A stretch of DNA of 64,000 nt from Mariniflexile jejuense (GTDB lineage: Bacteria; Bacteroidota; Bacteroidia; Flavobacteriales; Flavobacteriaceae). The number at the start of each line of letters is the position of its first letter. The first letter of the stretch is position 1. A program made the position numbers and the translations under genes. The notes beneath the pieces are model-generated. The model ran no database searches. It was not told where the DNA came from and worked only from the letters and a program-made list of their open reading frames with translations. Of the stretch, positions 35,885 through 44,608 are shown in pieces. The stretch is from contig NZ_JBHTJI010000042.1 of assembly GCF_042675665.1 (NCBI RefSeq), positions 310,001-374,000 of the forward strand, read 5' to 3'.

Positions 35885-36595
35885 ATGATTCGCAAATTTT
35901 TAGTTTTTCTTTTAGTTATCAATCTTACGGCTTGTGCAGAATTGCAACAAGTTGTTAATCAATTACCACAAGGTGGCGGTGGCATTCTTACTAATACCGA
36001 TATAGCAGCGGGTTTAAGACAAGCTTTAGATTTTGGAATTGAAAAACAAGTTTCTAAACTAACACAAACCGATGGTTTCTACAAAAATGAATTGGTTAAA
36101 ATTTTATTACCAGAAGAATTACAAAAGGTAGACAAAGGCTTAAGAGATATAGGTTTAAGCAAATTAGCAGACGAAGGCTTAAAAGCACTAAATAGAGCTG
36201 CAGAAGATGCTGTAAAAGAAGCTACACCCATTTTTGTTGATGCTGTAAAAGAGATAACATTTGCCGATGCTAAAAACATTTTATTAGGTAACGATAATGC
36301 TGCAACACAATATTTGAATAGCAAAACACAAACTGCTTTGTATGCTAAATTTAACCCTGTAATTAAAAATTCATTTAGTAAAGTTGGAGCCGATGAGATT
36401 TGGAAAAATCTAATTACCAAATACAACGCCATACCTTTTACTACAGATGTGAACCCAGATTTAACAGATTATGTTACAGGTGAAGCTTTAAAAGGCGTTT
36501 ACACCATGATAGCTGTTGAAGAAAAAGATATTCGTAATAATTTAGCTTCTAGAACTACCGATTTATTGAAGAAAGTGTTTGCTCTTCAAGATTAA
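35885..36595 (+). CDS. DUF4197 lipoprotein
   Basis: 236 residues with a lipoprotein signal peptide and lipobox LTAC (Cys17). The rest is a DUF4197 domain: alternating helical segments such as ILTNTDIAAGLRQALDFGIEKQVSKL, then KLADEGLKALNRAAEDAVKEA and TDYVTGEALKGVYTMIAVEEKDIRNN. Role unknown; it is an envelope protein by its signal. The last ten codons are part of a 31-bp sequence repeated exactly at 36998-37028, on the far side of the next small gene. Confidence 0.88.
   Translation: MIRKFLVFLLVINLTACAELQQVVNQLPQGGGGILTNTDIAAGLRQALDFGIEKQVSKLTQTDGFYKNELVKILLPEELQKVDKGLRDIGLSKLADEGLKALNRAAEDAVKEATPIFVDAVKEITFADAKNILLGNDNAATQYLNSKTQTALYAKFNPVIKNSFSKVGADEIWKNLITKYNAIPFTTDVNPDLTDYVTGEALKGVYTMIAVEEKDIRNNLASRTTDLLKKVFALQD
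36565..36595 (+). repeat. 31-bp direct repeat, first copy (3' end of DUF4197 gene)
   Basis: From ATTGAAGAAAGTG to CAAGATTAA, identical to 36998-37028. This copy holds the true last codons and stop codon of the DUF4197 gene. Confidence 0.95.
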
Positions 36596-36607
36596 TTATA
36601 TTGAATT

Positions 36608-36952
36608 TTGGATTTAACAAAAATTAAAAATCTTACTGATGAACAACTCATTTCTCTTTTTAGAAATCCAACTATAACTGAAGAAATTAAAAAAAGAGTT
36701 TTAGAAGAAATAAAATTAAGAGAACTTAAAGAATTAAAATCTGTTGTTTCTAAAGACGAAATTGAGTTTTCTAAAAAAGAAATTCTTAAGTTAATATTTT
36801 TACCGTTTTCATATAGATTACATAGAAAGAACTTATTTGAAAAATCTTGGTCTGTAAAACGAGACAAACAATTTTGGAATTATATAACTTTGGGAATTGC
36901 TCTTTATACTATTCTATTATTTATTGTTTTATTTTTAAAAAATAACATATAA
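36608..36952 (+). CDS. Hypothetical small membrane-anchored protein
   Basis: 114 residues with a TTG start at 36608. The N-terminus (MDLTKIKNLTDEQLISLF, then KKRVLEEIKLRELKELK) is charged and coiled-coil-like; a hydrophobic segment near 90-110 (ITLGIALYTILLFIVLFL) forms one transmembrane helix close to the C-terminus. I recognise no family. It starts 12 bases after the DUF4197 stop and lies between the two copies of the 31-bp repeat, which suggests it came in as a unit. Confidence 0.6.
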   Translation: MDLTKIKNLTDEQLISLFRNPTITEEIKKRVLEEIKLRELKELKSVVSKDEIEFSKKEILKLIFLPFSYRLHRKNLFEKSWSVKRDKQFWNYITLGIALYTILLFIVLFLKNNI

Positions 36953-36997
36953 TAATCATATTTTAAATTCAACTTTGACCAGATATTTATAAGATTC

Positions 36998-37028
36998 ATT
37001 GAAGAAAGTGTTTGCTCTTCAAGATTAA
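36998..37028 (+). repeat. 31-bp direct repeat, second copy
   Basis: Exact copy of 36565-36595 after the small gene, with the stop codon of DUF4197 included (TAA). The flanking GATT(T/C) also matches at one base less. It has no coding role here. Confidence 0.95.
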
Positions 37029-37129
37029 AATCAATTGATTTTCACACTTGTTGAAAAAAATAGTTGAAAATTTTTCACATTTCTGAATAAAAAATGTATA
37101 TTTAAATACTTGTTATTCAGTTATATACT

Positions 37130-37321
37130 ATGAGTGTAAATGATATCATAAAAAATCGCCAAAACAAACTCAATGAGCGATACAAAGAGCTGATGGAGCA
37201 AGCCTACAACTTCCGTCAAACAGATTCTGAACTGAGTGATTTAGCTGAATTTCGCGCCATGCGACTGCTTAACAAATTAAACACGCTTCGTTATTTCTCA
37301 AGAAATCAATCAAAAATTTAA
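37130..37321 (+). CDS. Small helical protein (Lacal_2735-like)
   Basis: 63 residues, all helical in character: KNRQNKLNERYKELMEQAYN, then RQTDSELSDLAEFRAMRLLNKL. The (E/K)RYKxLMEEAYxxxxxDxxxSD pattern resembles the Lacal_2735 small protein family of Flavobacteriaceae, as I remember it. Function unknown. It may be cotranscribed with the small frame that follows. A profile search would settle the family. Confidence 0.55.
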   Translation: MSVNDIIKNRQNKLNERYKELMEQAYNFRQTDSELSDLAEFRAMRLLNKLNTLRYFSRNQSKI

Positions 37322-37395
37322 TTTTTTATTGATTCTTTAACGGTTTCCTTACATCTAAAAAACCCAAACTCACGTACTTTATATAAAAACAAGTT

Positions 37396-37533
37396 ATGAG
37401 TACACATTTTTGTAGAGTGGGAAAAATTAAACCCAACCTTAGTAAACTAATTAGCTTAAAAGAGTTTGAAACAATAATTTCAAACTTTGTAGATGACATT
37501 ACTAAAGTTGATTATCCTAAAAATGTAATTTAA
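37396..37533 (+). CDS. Small protein of 45 residues, unknown function
   Basis: ATG at 37396 to TAA at 37531-37533. The product begins MSTHFCRVGKIKPNLSKLIS and has no signal peptide or membrane segment. It ends 4 bases before the convergent pyrF stop codon. No terminator separates it from the preceding small gene, so cotranscription is possible. No known family; coding status is uncertain. Confidence 0.35.
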   Translation: MSTHFCRVGKIKPNLSKLISLKEFETIISNFVDDITKVDYPKNVI

Positions 37534-37537
37534 AGCA

Positions 37538-38353
37538 CTATTTAGTTAAAATAGCTTGCATTTCTTGCTGAAGTTCTGTTGCTTTTTGCGCAGCTACTTC
37601 TGCAAAATCTTCATTATTTGATGCATAAATAATGCCTCTGGATGAATTTATAAGCAAGCCAACATTATCTGTCATTCCATATTTGCAAACGTCTTGCAAA
37701 TTGCCACCTTGAGCACCAACACCTGGCACTAATAAAAAACTATTAGGTATTATTTTCCGAATATCGGCTAAATATTCTGCTTTTGTAGCACCTACAACAT
37801 ACATTAAATTTTCAGCGTTTTTCCAAGTTTTAGAGGTTTCTAAAACCTGTTTGTATAGCTCTTTGCCCTCAACGGTTTTTGTTTGAAAATCGAATGCTCC
37901 TTGGTTAGACGTTAATGCCAATAAGATGGTATGTTTATTTTCAAAAGCCAAAAAAGGTTCAACCGAATCTTTACCCATGTATGGCGCAACAGTAACCGAA
38001 TCGAAGGCTAAATCTTCAAAAAAAGCTTTTGCATACATAGTGCTTGTATTACCAATATCACCACGTTTTGCATCGGCAATTGTGAAAATTTCTGGATGGT
38101 TTTCGTTTAAATAGTTGATTGTTTTTTCCAACGCTTTCCAACCTTTTAAACCATAAGCTTCATAAAACGCTGTATTGGGTTTATAAGAAACACACAAATG
38201 ATGTGTTGCATCAATTATAGCTTTATTAAATGCAAAAATTGGGTCTTCCTCTTTTAAAAGATGTTGTGGTATTTTATTTAAATCGACATCCAACCCAATG
38301 CATAAAAAGGATTGTTTTTTCTTGATTTCAGTTATTAGTTGGGTTGTTGTCAT
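37538..38353 (-). CDS. pyrF: Orotidine 5'-phosphate decarboxylase
   Basis: 271 residues, the longer 'type 2' PyrF. The active-site Asp-Lys-Asp pattern is in FTIADAKRGDIGNTST; FLCIGLDVDLNKIPQHLL is the N-terminal strand and PNSFLLVPGVGAQGG the phosphate loop region. It makes UMP in de novo pyrimidine synthesis. The gene follows prfA on the same strand with a 69-base spacer containing a hairpin repeat. Confidence 0.95.
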   Translation of the reverse strand: MTTTQLITEIKKKQSFLCIGLDVDLNKIPQHLLKEEDPIFAFNKAIIDATHHLCVSYKPNTAFYEAYGLKGWKALEKTINYLNENHPEIFTIADAKRGDIGNTSTMYAKAFFEDLAFDSVTVAPYMGKDSVEPFLAFENKHTILLALTSNQGAFDFQTKTVEGKELYKQVLETSKTWKNAENLMYVVGATKAEYLADIRKIIPNSFLLVPGVGAQGGNLQDVCKYGMTDNVGLLINSSRGIIYASNNEDFAEVAAQKATELQQEMQAILTK

Positions 38354-38402
38354 ATTTTACTGTGCCACGAATTCACGAATTTTCAATTGGTTTAATATAT
38401 AG

Positions 38403-38422
38403 ATTCCTGCTTTCGCAGGAAT
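38403..38422. repeat. Hairpin repeat between prfA and pyrF
   Basis: ATTCCTGC, TTTC, GCAGGAAT: a perfect 8-bp stem and 4-base loop immediately next to the prfA stop codon (38423-38425). The sequence looks like a dispersed REP-type hairpin. Without a T-run it may act as an mRNA stabiliser rather than a terminator. A second repetitive motif, CACGAATTCACGAATTTT, lies at 38366-38383. Confidence 0.6.
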
Positions 38423-39499
38423 TTAAATCACATCACTATTAGCTTTCAATTTTTCGGTGTTTTCAGCTAATTGTAATTCGTCAATAATTCTTTGTATATC
38501 GCCATTTACTATGTTCGATAAATCGTATAGTGTTAAACCAATTCTGTGGTCGGTTACACGTCCTTGTGGGTAATTATAGGTTCTAATTTTCGCACTTCTA
38601 TCACCCGACGAAACCATTGAACCACGTTTTGCAGCATCTGCTTCATTTTTCTTAGCCAATTCCATTTCGTATAAACGCGAACGTAATACTCTAAAAGCTT
38701 TTTCTTTATTTTTATGCTGGGATTTTTGGTCTTGACATTGTGCTACCAAACCTGTTGGTAAATGTGTTAAACGCACTGCTGAATAGGTTGTATTTACCGA
38801 TTGCCCACCAGGTCCAGACGAACAGAAAAAGTCTATTCTTACTTCTTTTGGGTTAATTTCCACATCAAACTCTTCAGCTTCAGGAAATACCATTACGGTT
38901 GCTGCACTGGTATGTACACGACCTTGTGTTTCGGTTTGTGGAACACGTTGTACACGGTGAACGCCAGCTTCAAACTTTAAAGTTCCATACACATCTTCAC
39001 CTGTAACTTCAAACTGGATTTCTTTAAAACCACCGTTTGTACCTTCACTAAAATCTACCGTATCAACTTTCCAGCCTTTACTTTCGCAATATTTGGTGTA
39101 CATTCTAAACAAATCGCCTGCAAAAATACTGGCTTCATCACCGCCTGTACCTGCTCGCAATTCTACTACCGCATTTTTAGTATCTTCTGGATCTTTTGGT
39201 ATTAAAAGAAATTTAATTTCGTCTTCTAATTTTGGTATGCGTTCTTTGGCTTCTTCATACTGCATTTTAGCCATATCTACCATTTCTGGATCGCCACCTT
39301 CTGAGATAATATCTTCAGCTTCTGCTAAATTGTTGGTAACTTCAATATACTCATCGCGTTTACCAATAAGCACTTTAAGGTCTTTATATTCTTTATTTAA
39401 CGCAATGTAGCGTTTTTGGTCGGTCATAATATCTGGTTGGATAATTAAATCGCTAACCTCATCAAAACGCTGTTTTACTATTTGTAATTTATCTAACAT
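38423..39499 (-). CDS. prfA: Peptide chain release factor 1
   Basis: 358 residues from the ATG at 39499; an upstream TTG frame would add eight unrelated residues. The GGQ motif is in SSGPGGQSVNTTYSAVRLTH, and PQT in RVPQTETQGRVHTSAATV matches the PxT codon-recognition motif of RF1 rather than the SPF of RF2. It releases peptides at UAA and UAG. It is upstream of pyrF on the same strand. Confidence 0.96.
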   Translation of the reverse strand: MLDKLQIVKQRFDEVSDLIIQPDIMTDQKRYIALNKEYKDLKVLIGKRDEYIEVTNNLAEAEDIISEGGDPEMVDMAKMQYEEAKERIPKLEDEIKFLLIPKDPEDTKNAVVELRAGTGGDEASIFAGDLFRMYTKYCESKGWKVDTVDFSEGTNGGFKEIQFEVTGEDVYGTLKFEAGVHRVQRVPQTETQGRVHTSAATVMVFPEAEEFDVEINPKEVRIDFFCSSGPGGQSVNTTYSAVRLTHLPTGLVAQCQDQKSQHKNKEKAFRVLRSRLYEMELAKKNEADAAKRGSMVSSGDRSAKIRTYNYPQGRVTDHRIGLTLYDLSNIVNGDIQRIIDELQLAENTEKLKANSDVI

Positions 39500-39723
39500 C
39501 TGCCTTTTTAAATTGTGGGGCAAAAATACGATAATTTATGAAATTTCAATAGCTGAAAGTTTCCTAATGAGAAGTATGTTGAGAATGTGATTTAAACTAA
39601 AATTTAGCGCGTTTTATAAGTTATAAAATTTGACTTTGTAAGAAAAAATAAATAACTTCGTTTGGCTGTTGAAATAAAACATTAAAACTATTTAATATCA
39701 TTAAAGTTAGCATTAATTAAAAA

Positions 39724-40626
39724 ATGACATACAGAATAAAAGGAAAACTATCTGAATTTTGGAAAAAATTGTCTGAATTTGAGATAAAGGCAGACGATAT
39801 TATAAAAACTCAAAATATTTCAAAAACAGAATCAGAAAAATGGGTTGACCAAATTATTGCGTTTGTCTCTGAAAAAATTAATCCAATTCCTGAGAGTATA
39901 ATTGAAAAATTTAAATATTCTCACGATGAACAAGCTGATATGTTTTTTCAAATCGGAGGTTTTACAGATAAAACTGAAGAAGACATTATAAGGCATAGAA
40001 TAAATCAATTCAAGTTTAAATTGAATGAATTTAGAAAGCTTCGTGATTATTTATCTGTTATAAATAGTCTGCAAGACAACAAAGAAAATGTGCCTATCGA
40101 AATAAATTCAATCAAAGAAAAATTGGACTTTATTCTGGAGAAACTCTATATCCTATATGGAGATAATTATTACTCTGTTACTATACTATTAGAAACAAAT
40201 AACATTGAAACAAGAGAAGATGAACCAATTGAAATTTGTAATAGCTTAGACAAAAAAGGCTATATAATTAGAGAACAAACATACTCAAATAAAGATTCTA
40301 TTAAATTATCGCTTAAAGGAGCAGAATATGTTGAACGAAAAAAGAGATTAAATAAAAATAAACAGAAAAAGAAAACTAATTTAAAAACGAATGAAAAAAT
40401 TGACAAAGTTTTAAAAAAATTAGAAGAATTAGGTTTTGGTCAAGAAATTATATTTAACGAAATAGAAGAATTGAGAGGTCTTTCTAAAAAACTGAATAAA
40501 AAAACTTGGTCTCAAGTAATAAAAGGAAAAGTAATGGATTTGGCCTTATCAGAACTTATAAGCAAAGATATAGCTACTTTTATTTATGAATCTTTAGTTG
40601 ATGAAAAAATTAAACTTTTGAAATAA
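39724..40626 (+). CDS. Hypothetical protein with winged-helix-like centre
   Basis: 300 residues, not recognised. The N-terminal 115 residues are charged and helical. Residues about 145-205 (YYSVTILLETNN, NSLDKKGYIIREQTYSNKDSIKLSLKGAEYVER) look like a winged helix with a wing and 'sLTxxG' type C-terminal helix. A Lys-rich linker follows, then a C-terminal helical domain. It is Lys- and Asn-rich and more AT-rich than prfA and nrdJ around it, suggesting acquisition. It has no clear promoter and is followed by a REP-like repeat pair. Confidence 0.6.
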   Translation: MTYRIKGKLSEFWKKLSEFEIKADDIIKTQNISKTESEKWVDQIIAFVSEKINPIPESIIEKFKYSHDEQADMFFQIGGFTDKTEEDIIRHRINQFKFKLNEFRKLRDYLSVINSLQDNKENVPIEINSIKEKLDFILEKLYILYGDNYYSVTILLETNNIETREDEPIEICNSLDKKGYIIREQTYSNKDSIKLSLKGAEYVERKKRLNKNKQKKKTNLKTNEKIDKVLKKLEELGFGQEIIFNEIEELRGLSKKLNKKTWSQVIKGKVMDLALSELISKDIATFIYESLVDEKIKLLK

Positions 40627-40644
40627 TAACTAATGCTAGCACCC

Positions 40645-40749
40645 GCTTCGCAAAGTCTCCCGACTTAGCGGAATAATATAAAAAGCAATTAAAAGTAGAA
40701 ATTAAAACTAAAAAATAGAAAGCCGCAAAGTCAGGAGACTTTGCGAAGC
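40645..40749. repeat. Paired inverted REP-like elements
   Basis: A 27-base unit GCTTCGCAAAGTCTCCcGA (ending CTTaGCGG; 40645-40671) and its inverted copy CCGCAAAGTCAGGAGACTTT (ending GCGAAGC; 40723-40749) match at 25 of 27 positions and flank 51 AT-rich bases. Each unit is itself partly palindromic (CGCAAAGTC against GACTTTGCG). The two together could fold into a large hairpin. Confidence 0.8.
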
Positions 40750-40776
40750 TATATTTACTTAGCATAAGCTTAAAAC

Positions 40777-40816
40777 AAAAAAGGAAGCCAACTTAAAAAA
40801 TCAGCTTCCTTTTTTT
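40777..40816 (-). terminator. Terminator of the ribonucleotide reductase gene
   Basis: AAAAAAGGAAGC (40777-40788) and GCTTCCTTTTTTT (40804-40816) enclose a 15-base loop; it lies 17 bases after the reductase stop codon on the minus strand. Confidence 0.85.
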
Positions 40817-40832
40817 AATATTATAAAAATGG

Positions 40833-43385
40833 TTATCCACATTTAGAAGAACCACAATCTTTACAAGTTAAGCAACCTTCTTGGTATATTAAATTTTCAG
40901 ATTTACAGTTATCACATTCATAACCTTTGGCTTGTGTACCATCTTCAACATAACGTTTTAGAGCACGACCAACACCGTTTTTCCATGAGTTTATAAACGC
41001 ACTATCTAGCTGTAAACTATTAATTAAATCTACAACTTTATCAATTGGCATACCATGACGTAGTGTGCTTGATATAAGTTTGGCGTAGTTCCAGAATTCT
41101 GGATTAAATTTATGCGATAAACCTTCAATGGTGGTTTTGTAACCTCGCGTGTTTTTATATTGAAAATCGTAACGCGATGTGCCATCTTCATTTCTGTTTT
41201 TAATAATTACACCTTCATTAACCCAACGTGGTATTAAAATACCATCTTCATCATCGGCTAATCCTGTAAAAATCTCATAAGGTTTACCATCTATTAAACC
41301 TATAAAAGCAATCCACTTTTCTTTGCTGTTTTGAAAACGAACTACATCTGCCTCTAGGGTTTGTGGTCGCTTAATAGGAAATGCCGTTAAACCGTCTTGT
41401 TGCTTTTCTTCTTTTTCATCATTGGCAATTAAAACACCTGAACGTGAACCATCACGATATACGGTTACGCCTTTACAACCTACTTCCCAAGCTTTTAAAT
41501 ACAAATCTCCTACCAAATCTTCACTTACATCGTTAGGCAAATTAATAGTTACACTAATAGAGTGATCTACCCATTTTTGAATAGCCCCTTGCATGCTTAC
41601 TTTGCTCATCCAATCTACATCATTGGATGTTGCTTTGTGGTAAGGCGATTTTTTAATGAGTTTATCAATTTCTTTTTGTGAATAGTTTTTTGTTGTATCA
41701 ATACCACTTACTTCCATCCATTGTTTAAAACGGTGGTGAAACACTACGTATTCTTCCCAAGAATCACCTACTTCATCAACAAAATCTACACGTGCTTCCT
41801 TATCATTTGGGTTTACTTTGCGTCTACGTTTGTAAACTGGTAAAAACACAGGTTCTATACCCGATGTTGTTTGCGTCATTAAACTAGTTGTTCCTGTTGG
41901 TGCAATGGTTAATAGGGCAATGTTTCTTCTGCCATATTCCAACATTTCGTAATATAGCTGGCTATCAGCCTCTTTTATACGTTGAATAAACGGATTGTTT
42001 TTTTCGCGTTCAGCATCAAAAACTAAAAACGAACCGCGCTCTTTTGCTAAATGTACCGAACCTCTATAAGCTTCAATAGCAATGGTTTTATGCACTTCCA
42101 AAGAAAATGCATTACCTGCTTCACTACCATATTTAATACCTAAAGCCGCTAGCATATCGCCTTCGGCAGTAATACCAACACCTGTACGTCTGCCTTCTTC
42201 AGCTTTCTGTTTTATGTTAATCCATAAATTGCGCTCGGTTGCTTTTACCTCATCCAATTCTGGATCTTCATTAATTTTAAGAAGAATATTGTCAATTTTT
42301 TCTAATTCTAAATCGATGATATTGTCCATAATACGTTGCGCTGCTGCTACATGTTTTTTGAACAATTCGAAATTAAACTTAGCGTTTTCAGTGAATGGAT
42401 TTTCAACATACGAAAACAAATTGATTGCTAACAAGCGACAAGAATCATAAGGACATAACGGAATTTCACCACATGGATTTGTTGAAACGGTTTTGTAACC
42501 TAAATCGGCATAACAATCTGGCACAGACTCATTGATAATTGTATCCCAAAACAAGATACCTGGTTCGGCAGATTTCCAAGCGTTATGAACTATTTTTTTC
42601 CACAAGCCGTTTGCATCTATCGTTTTTGAAACTTTTGGGTTACTACTAAAAATTGGATATTTTTGAGTGTATTCGGTTCCATTTTTAACAGCTTTCATAA
42701 ATTCATCATCAATTCGAACCGACACATTTGCACCTGTAACTTTACCTTGTTCTAATTTCGCATTAATAAAATCTTCAGAATCTGGATGATTGATGGAAAC
42801 CGATAACATTAATGCACCACGACGACCATCTTGCGCAACTTCTCTGGTAGAATTTGAATATCGCTCCATAAAAGGCACAATACCTGTAGAAGTTAATGCA
42901 GAATTTTTAACAGCAGAACCTTTTGGACGAATGTGCGACAAATCGTGACCAACACCTCCACGACGCTTCATTAATTGCACTTGTTCTTGATCAATTTTCA
43001 TGATGCCACCATACGAATCGGAATCGCCAGCATTTCCTATAACAAAGCAATTTGAAAGCGATGCTATTTGATACGGGTTGCCAATTCCTGCCATTGGACT
43101 ACCTTGCGGCACAATGTATTTGAAGTCTTTTATTAAATCGAAAATAGTTTCTTCAGAAAGAGGATTTGCATATTTTTTTTCAATCCTTGCTAATTCTTTA
43201 GCAATTCTGCGATGCATATCGTTGGGTGTTAGCTCATAAATATTACCTTCAGAATCTTTTAGCGCATACTTATTTAACCAAACACGTGCAGCAAGGTCAT
43301 CTTGATTAAAATAGTTTAAAGAAGCTTTAAAAGCTTCGTCTTGTGTATAGGTTTTTGGATGTGTTTTGGTAAGTTCAGGATTCAT
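40833..43385 (-). CDS. nrdJ: Adenosylcobalamin-dependent ribonucleotide reductase (class II)
   Basis: 850 residues. The radical enzyme barrel carries the redox Cys113 (SNCFVIGN), the active-site NPCGE (Asn303, Cys305, Glu307) and the PTGTTS motif (IAPTGTTSLMTQTTSG). The C-terminal region has the NrdJ tail with a zinc-ribbon-like set of Cys (CDNCKSENL, then CLTCKDCGSSKCG) that passes electrons. It reduces ribonucleotides without oxygen, using coenzyme B12 in place of a metal-radical subunit. It is monocistronic. Class I reductase genes are not in this window. Confidence 0.95.
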   Translation of the reverse strand: MNPELTKTHPKTYTQDEAFKASLNYFNQDDLAARVWLNKYALKDSEGNIYELTPNDMHRRIAKELARIEKKYANPLSEETIFDLIKDFKYIVPQGSPMAGIGNPYQIASLSNCFVIGNAGDSDSYGGIMKIDQEQVQLMKRRGGVGHDLSHIRPKGSAVKNSALTSTGIVPFMERYSNSTREVAQDGRRGALMLSVSINHPDSEDFINAKLEQGKVTGANVSVRIDDEFMKAVKNGTEYTQKYPIFSSNPKVSKTIDANGLWKKIVHNAWKSAEPGILFWDTIINESVPDCYADLGYKTVSTNPCGEIPLCPYDSCRLLAINLFSYVENPFTENAKFNFELFKKHVAAAQRIMDNIIDLELEKIDNILLKINEDPELDEVKATERNLWINIKQKAEEGRRTGVGITAEGDMLAALGIKYGSEAGNAFSLEVHKTIAIEAYRGSVHLAKERGSFLVFDAEREKNNPFIQRIKEADSQLYYEMLEYGRRNIALLTIAPTGTTSLMTQTTSGIEPVFLPVYKRRRKVNPNDKEARVDFVDEVGDSWEEYVVFHHRFKQWMEVSGIDTTKNYSQKEIDKLIKKSPYHKATSNDVDWMSKVSMQGAIQKWVDHSISVTINLPNDVSEDLVGDLYLKAWEVGCKGVTVYRDGSRSGVLIANDEKEEKQQDGLTAFPIKRPQTLEADVVRFQNSKEKWIAFIGLIDGKPYEIFTGLADDEDGILIPRWVNEGVIIKNRNEDGTSRYDFQYKNTRGYKTTIEGLSHKFNPEFWNYAKLISSTLRHGMPIDKVVDLINSLQLDSAFINSWKNGVGRALKRYVEDGTQAKGYECDNCKSENLIYQEGCLTCKDCGSSKCG

Positions 43386-43570
43386 TTGTTATTTTTATTT
43401 ATGGTAATTGGATTGAAACCATAAAATAACAAAAAAAATAACACTTAAAACATGATAAAAATCATAAAGTTTACACTAAAAACAGGTTAAAAAATTGATT
43501 TTCAGTATTTTAAAAATTTATCAACATAAAAAAGTTAACAAATTTATTTAACAACAAGAGAAGTAATTAA

Positions 43571-44533
43571 TTAAAAATCTACAGCAAAACCAATACCTAA
43601 AAATTGTTTCCATTGTACTTTTGCACCTGCTTCATCAAACTCGCCATCAATTGTAGTTGATGGTTTTGTTGTTTTCACATCGTCATCATATCTTAAATGA
43701 GACCCAAGTGTTGCTTTCACAAAACTATTCACTTTAAAATCAAAATCTAATCTCCAATCAACATCAACATTTCCAAAATTATGTACATAATCTGAATACA
43801 AACTAACTTGTTGTTTTACTTTAATATTGGTTGCAACTTCCATTTCGTAAGTGTTGTTTATTAAAATACCTAGTTCTTTTCTAACACGATCTCCAGGTGT
43901 TATAATATTTCCTGCATCATCGTAAACTGCTGGCGTTACCCCAAATTTACCTGCATTTGCTAAATCTTCATCCAAAACAAAAGTGGCTTTTAATGTTAAC
44001 GGTGAGAAATAAAAAGACAGTTTATCTATATTCTTCCCATACTCCATACCGCCACCAAAAAACAAATAACCAGGTGCTAACAGTCTGGAAATAGGCGTAC
44101 TTTTATCAGGATATTTATAACCATTAGCCATTTGGGTTCTAAAATTAAGTTTTGCAGAATAAAACCAATTGGTAATGCTATCTGGTTTAAAACCTATATC
44201 AGAGTTTAATTCAAACAAATCATCGGTTTTTCGCAATTCTCTATCTTGCTGTTTATTAACACCGTAACGAATTAATACATTATTTCGCCATGTAAAATAT
44301 TTATCGGTATAATTAGCTGAAGATTCCATTCCTAAAAGTCCTGAAATAGAATTACTACCACCTGAATTCCAGTTAACAAAAGCAACTTCGTTTAAATTTA
44401 CAGAAGCTTTATTTTTTTGAATCCATTCAGGACCATCATATTTTGGTGCTTTTGTTTTTAAAAATAGCGTATCTGGTTGCGCTTGTGTGAATTGAAAAAA
44501 GAAACAAACAATTAGTAAAGCAACATACTTCAT
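43571..44533 (-). CDS. DUF3078 outer-membrane-type protein
   Basis: 320 residues with a signal peptide (MKYVALLIVCFFFQFTQA, cut near AQP). The remainder is beta-rich with repeated aromatic strand ends (NYTDKYFTWRNNVLIRYGV, SFYFSPLTLKATFVLDE), as in small outer-membrane barrels, and fits the DUF3078 family of Bacteroidota. Role unknown. It lies between the ribonucleotide reductase and the AIR-synthase-like gene on the same strand. Confidence 0.82.
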   Translation of the reverse strand: MKYVALLIVCFFFQFTQAQPDTLFLKTKAPKYDGPEWIQKNKASVNLNEVAFVNWNSGGSNSISGLLGMESSANYTDKYFTWRNNVLIRYGVNKQQDRELRKTDDLFELNSDIGFKPDSITNWFYSAKLNFRTQMANGYKYPDKSTPISRLLAPGYLFFGGGMEYGKNIDKLSFYFSPLTLKATFVLDEDLANAGKFGVTPAVYDDAGNIITPGDRVRKELGILINNTYEMEVATNIKVKQQVSLYSDYVHNFGNVDVDWRLDFDFKVNSFVKATLGSHLRYDDDVKTTKPSTTIDGEFDEAGAKVQWKQFLGIGFAVDF

Positions 44534-44608
44534 AATTACGTAAGGTTGGTTTTAATAAATTACATTTTTAATCAACAATCGTTCCATTTAAACGAAAATG
44601 ATGAAAAT

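Noticed and set aside
37029..37129. TTTTCACA-type sequences as DnaA boxes of an origin
   Set aside because: Only isolated partial matches, and no dnaA, dnaN or clustered boxes.
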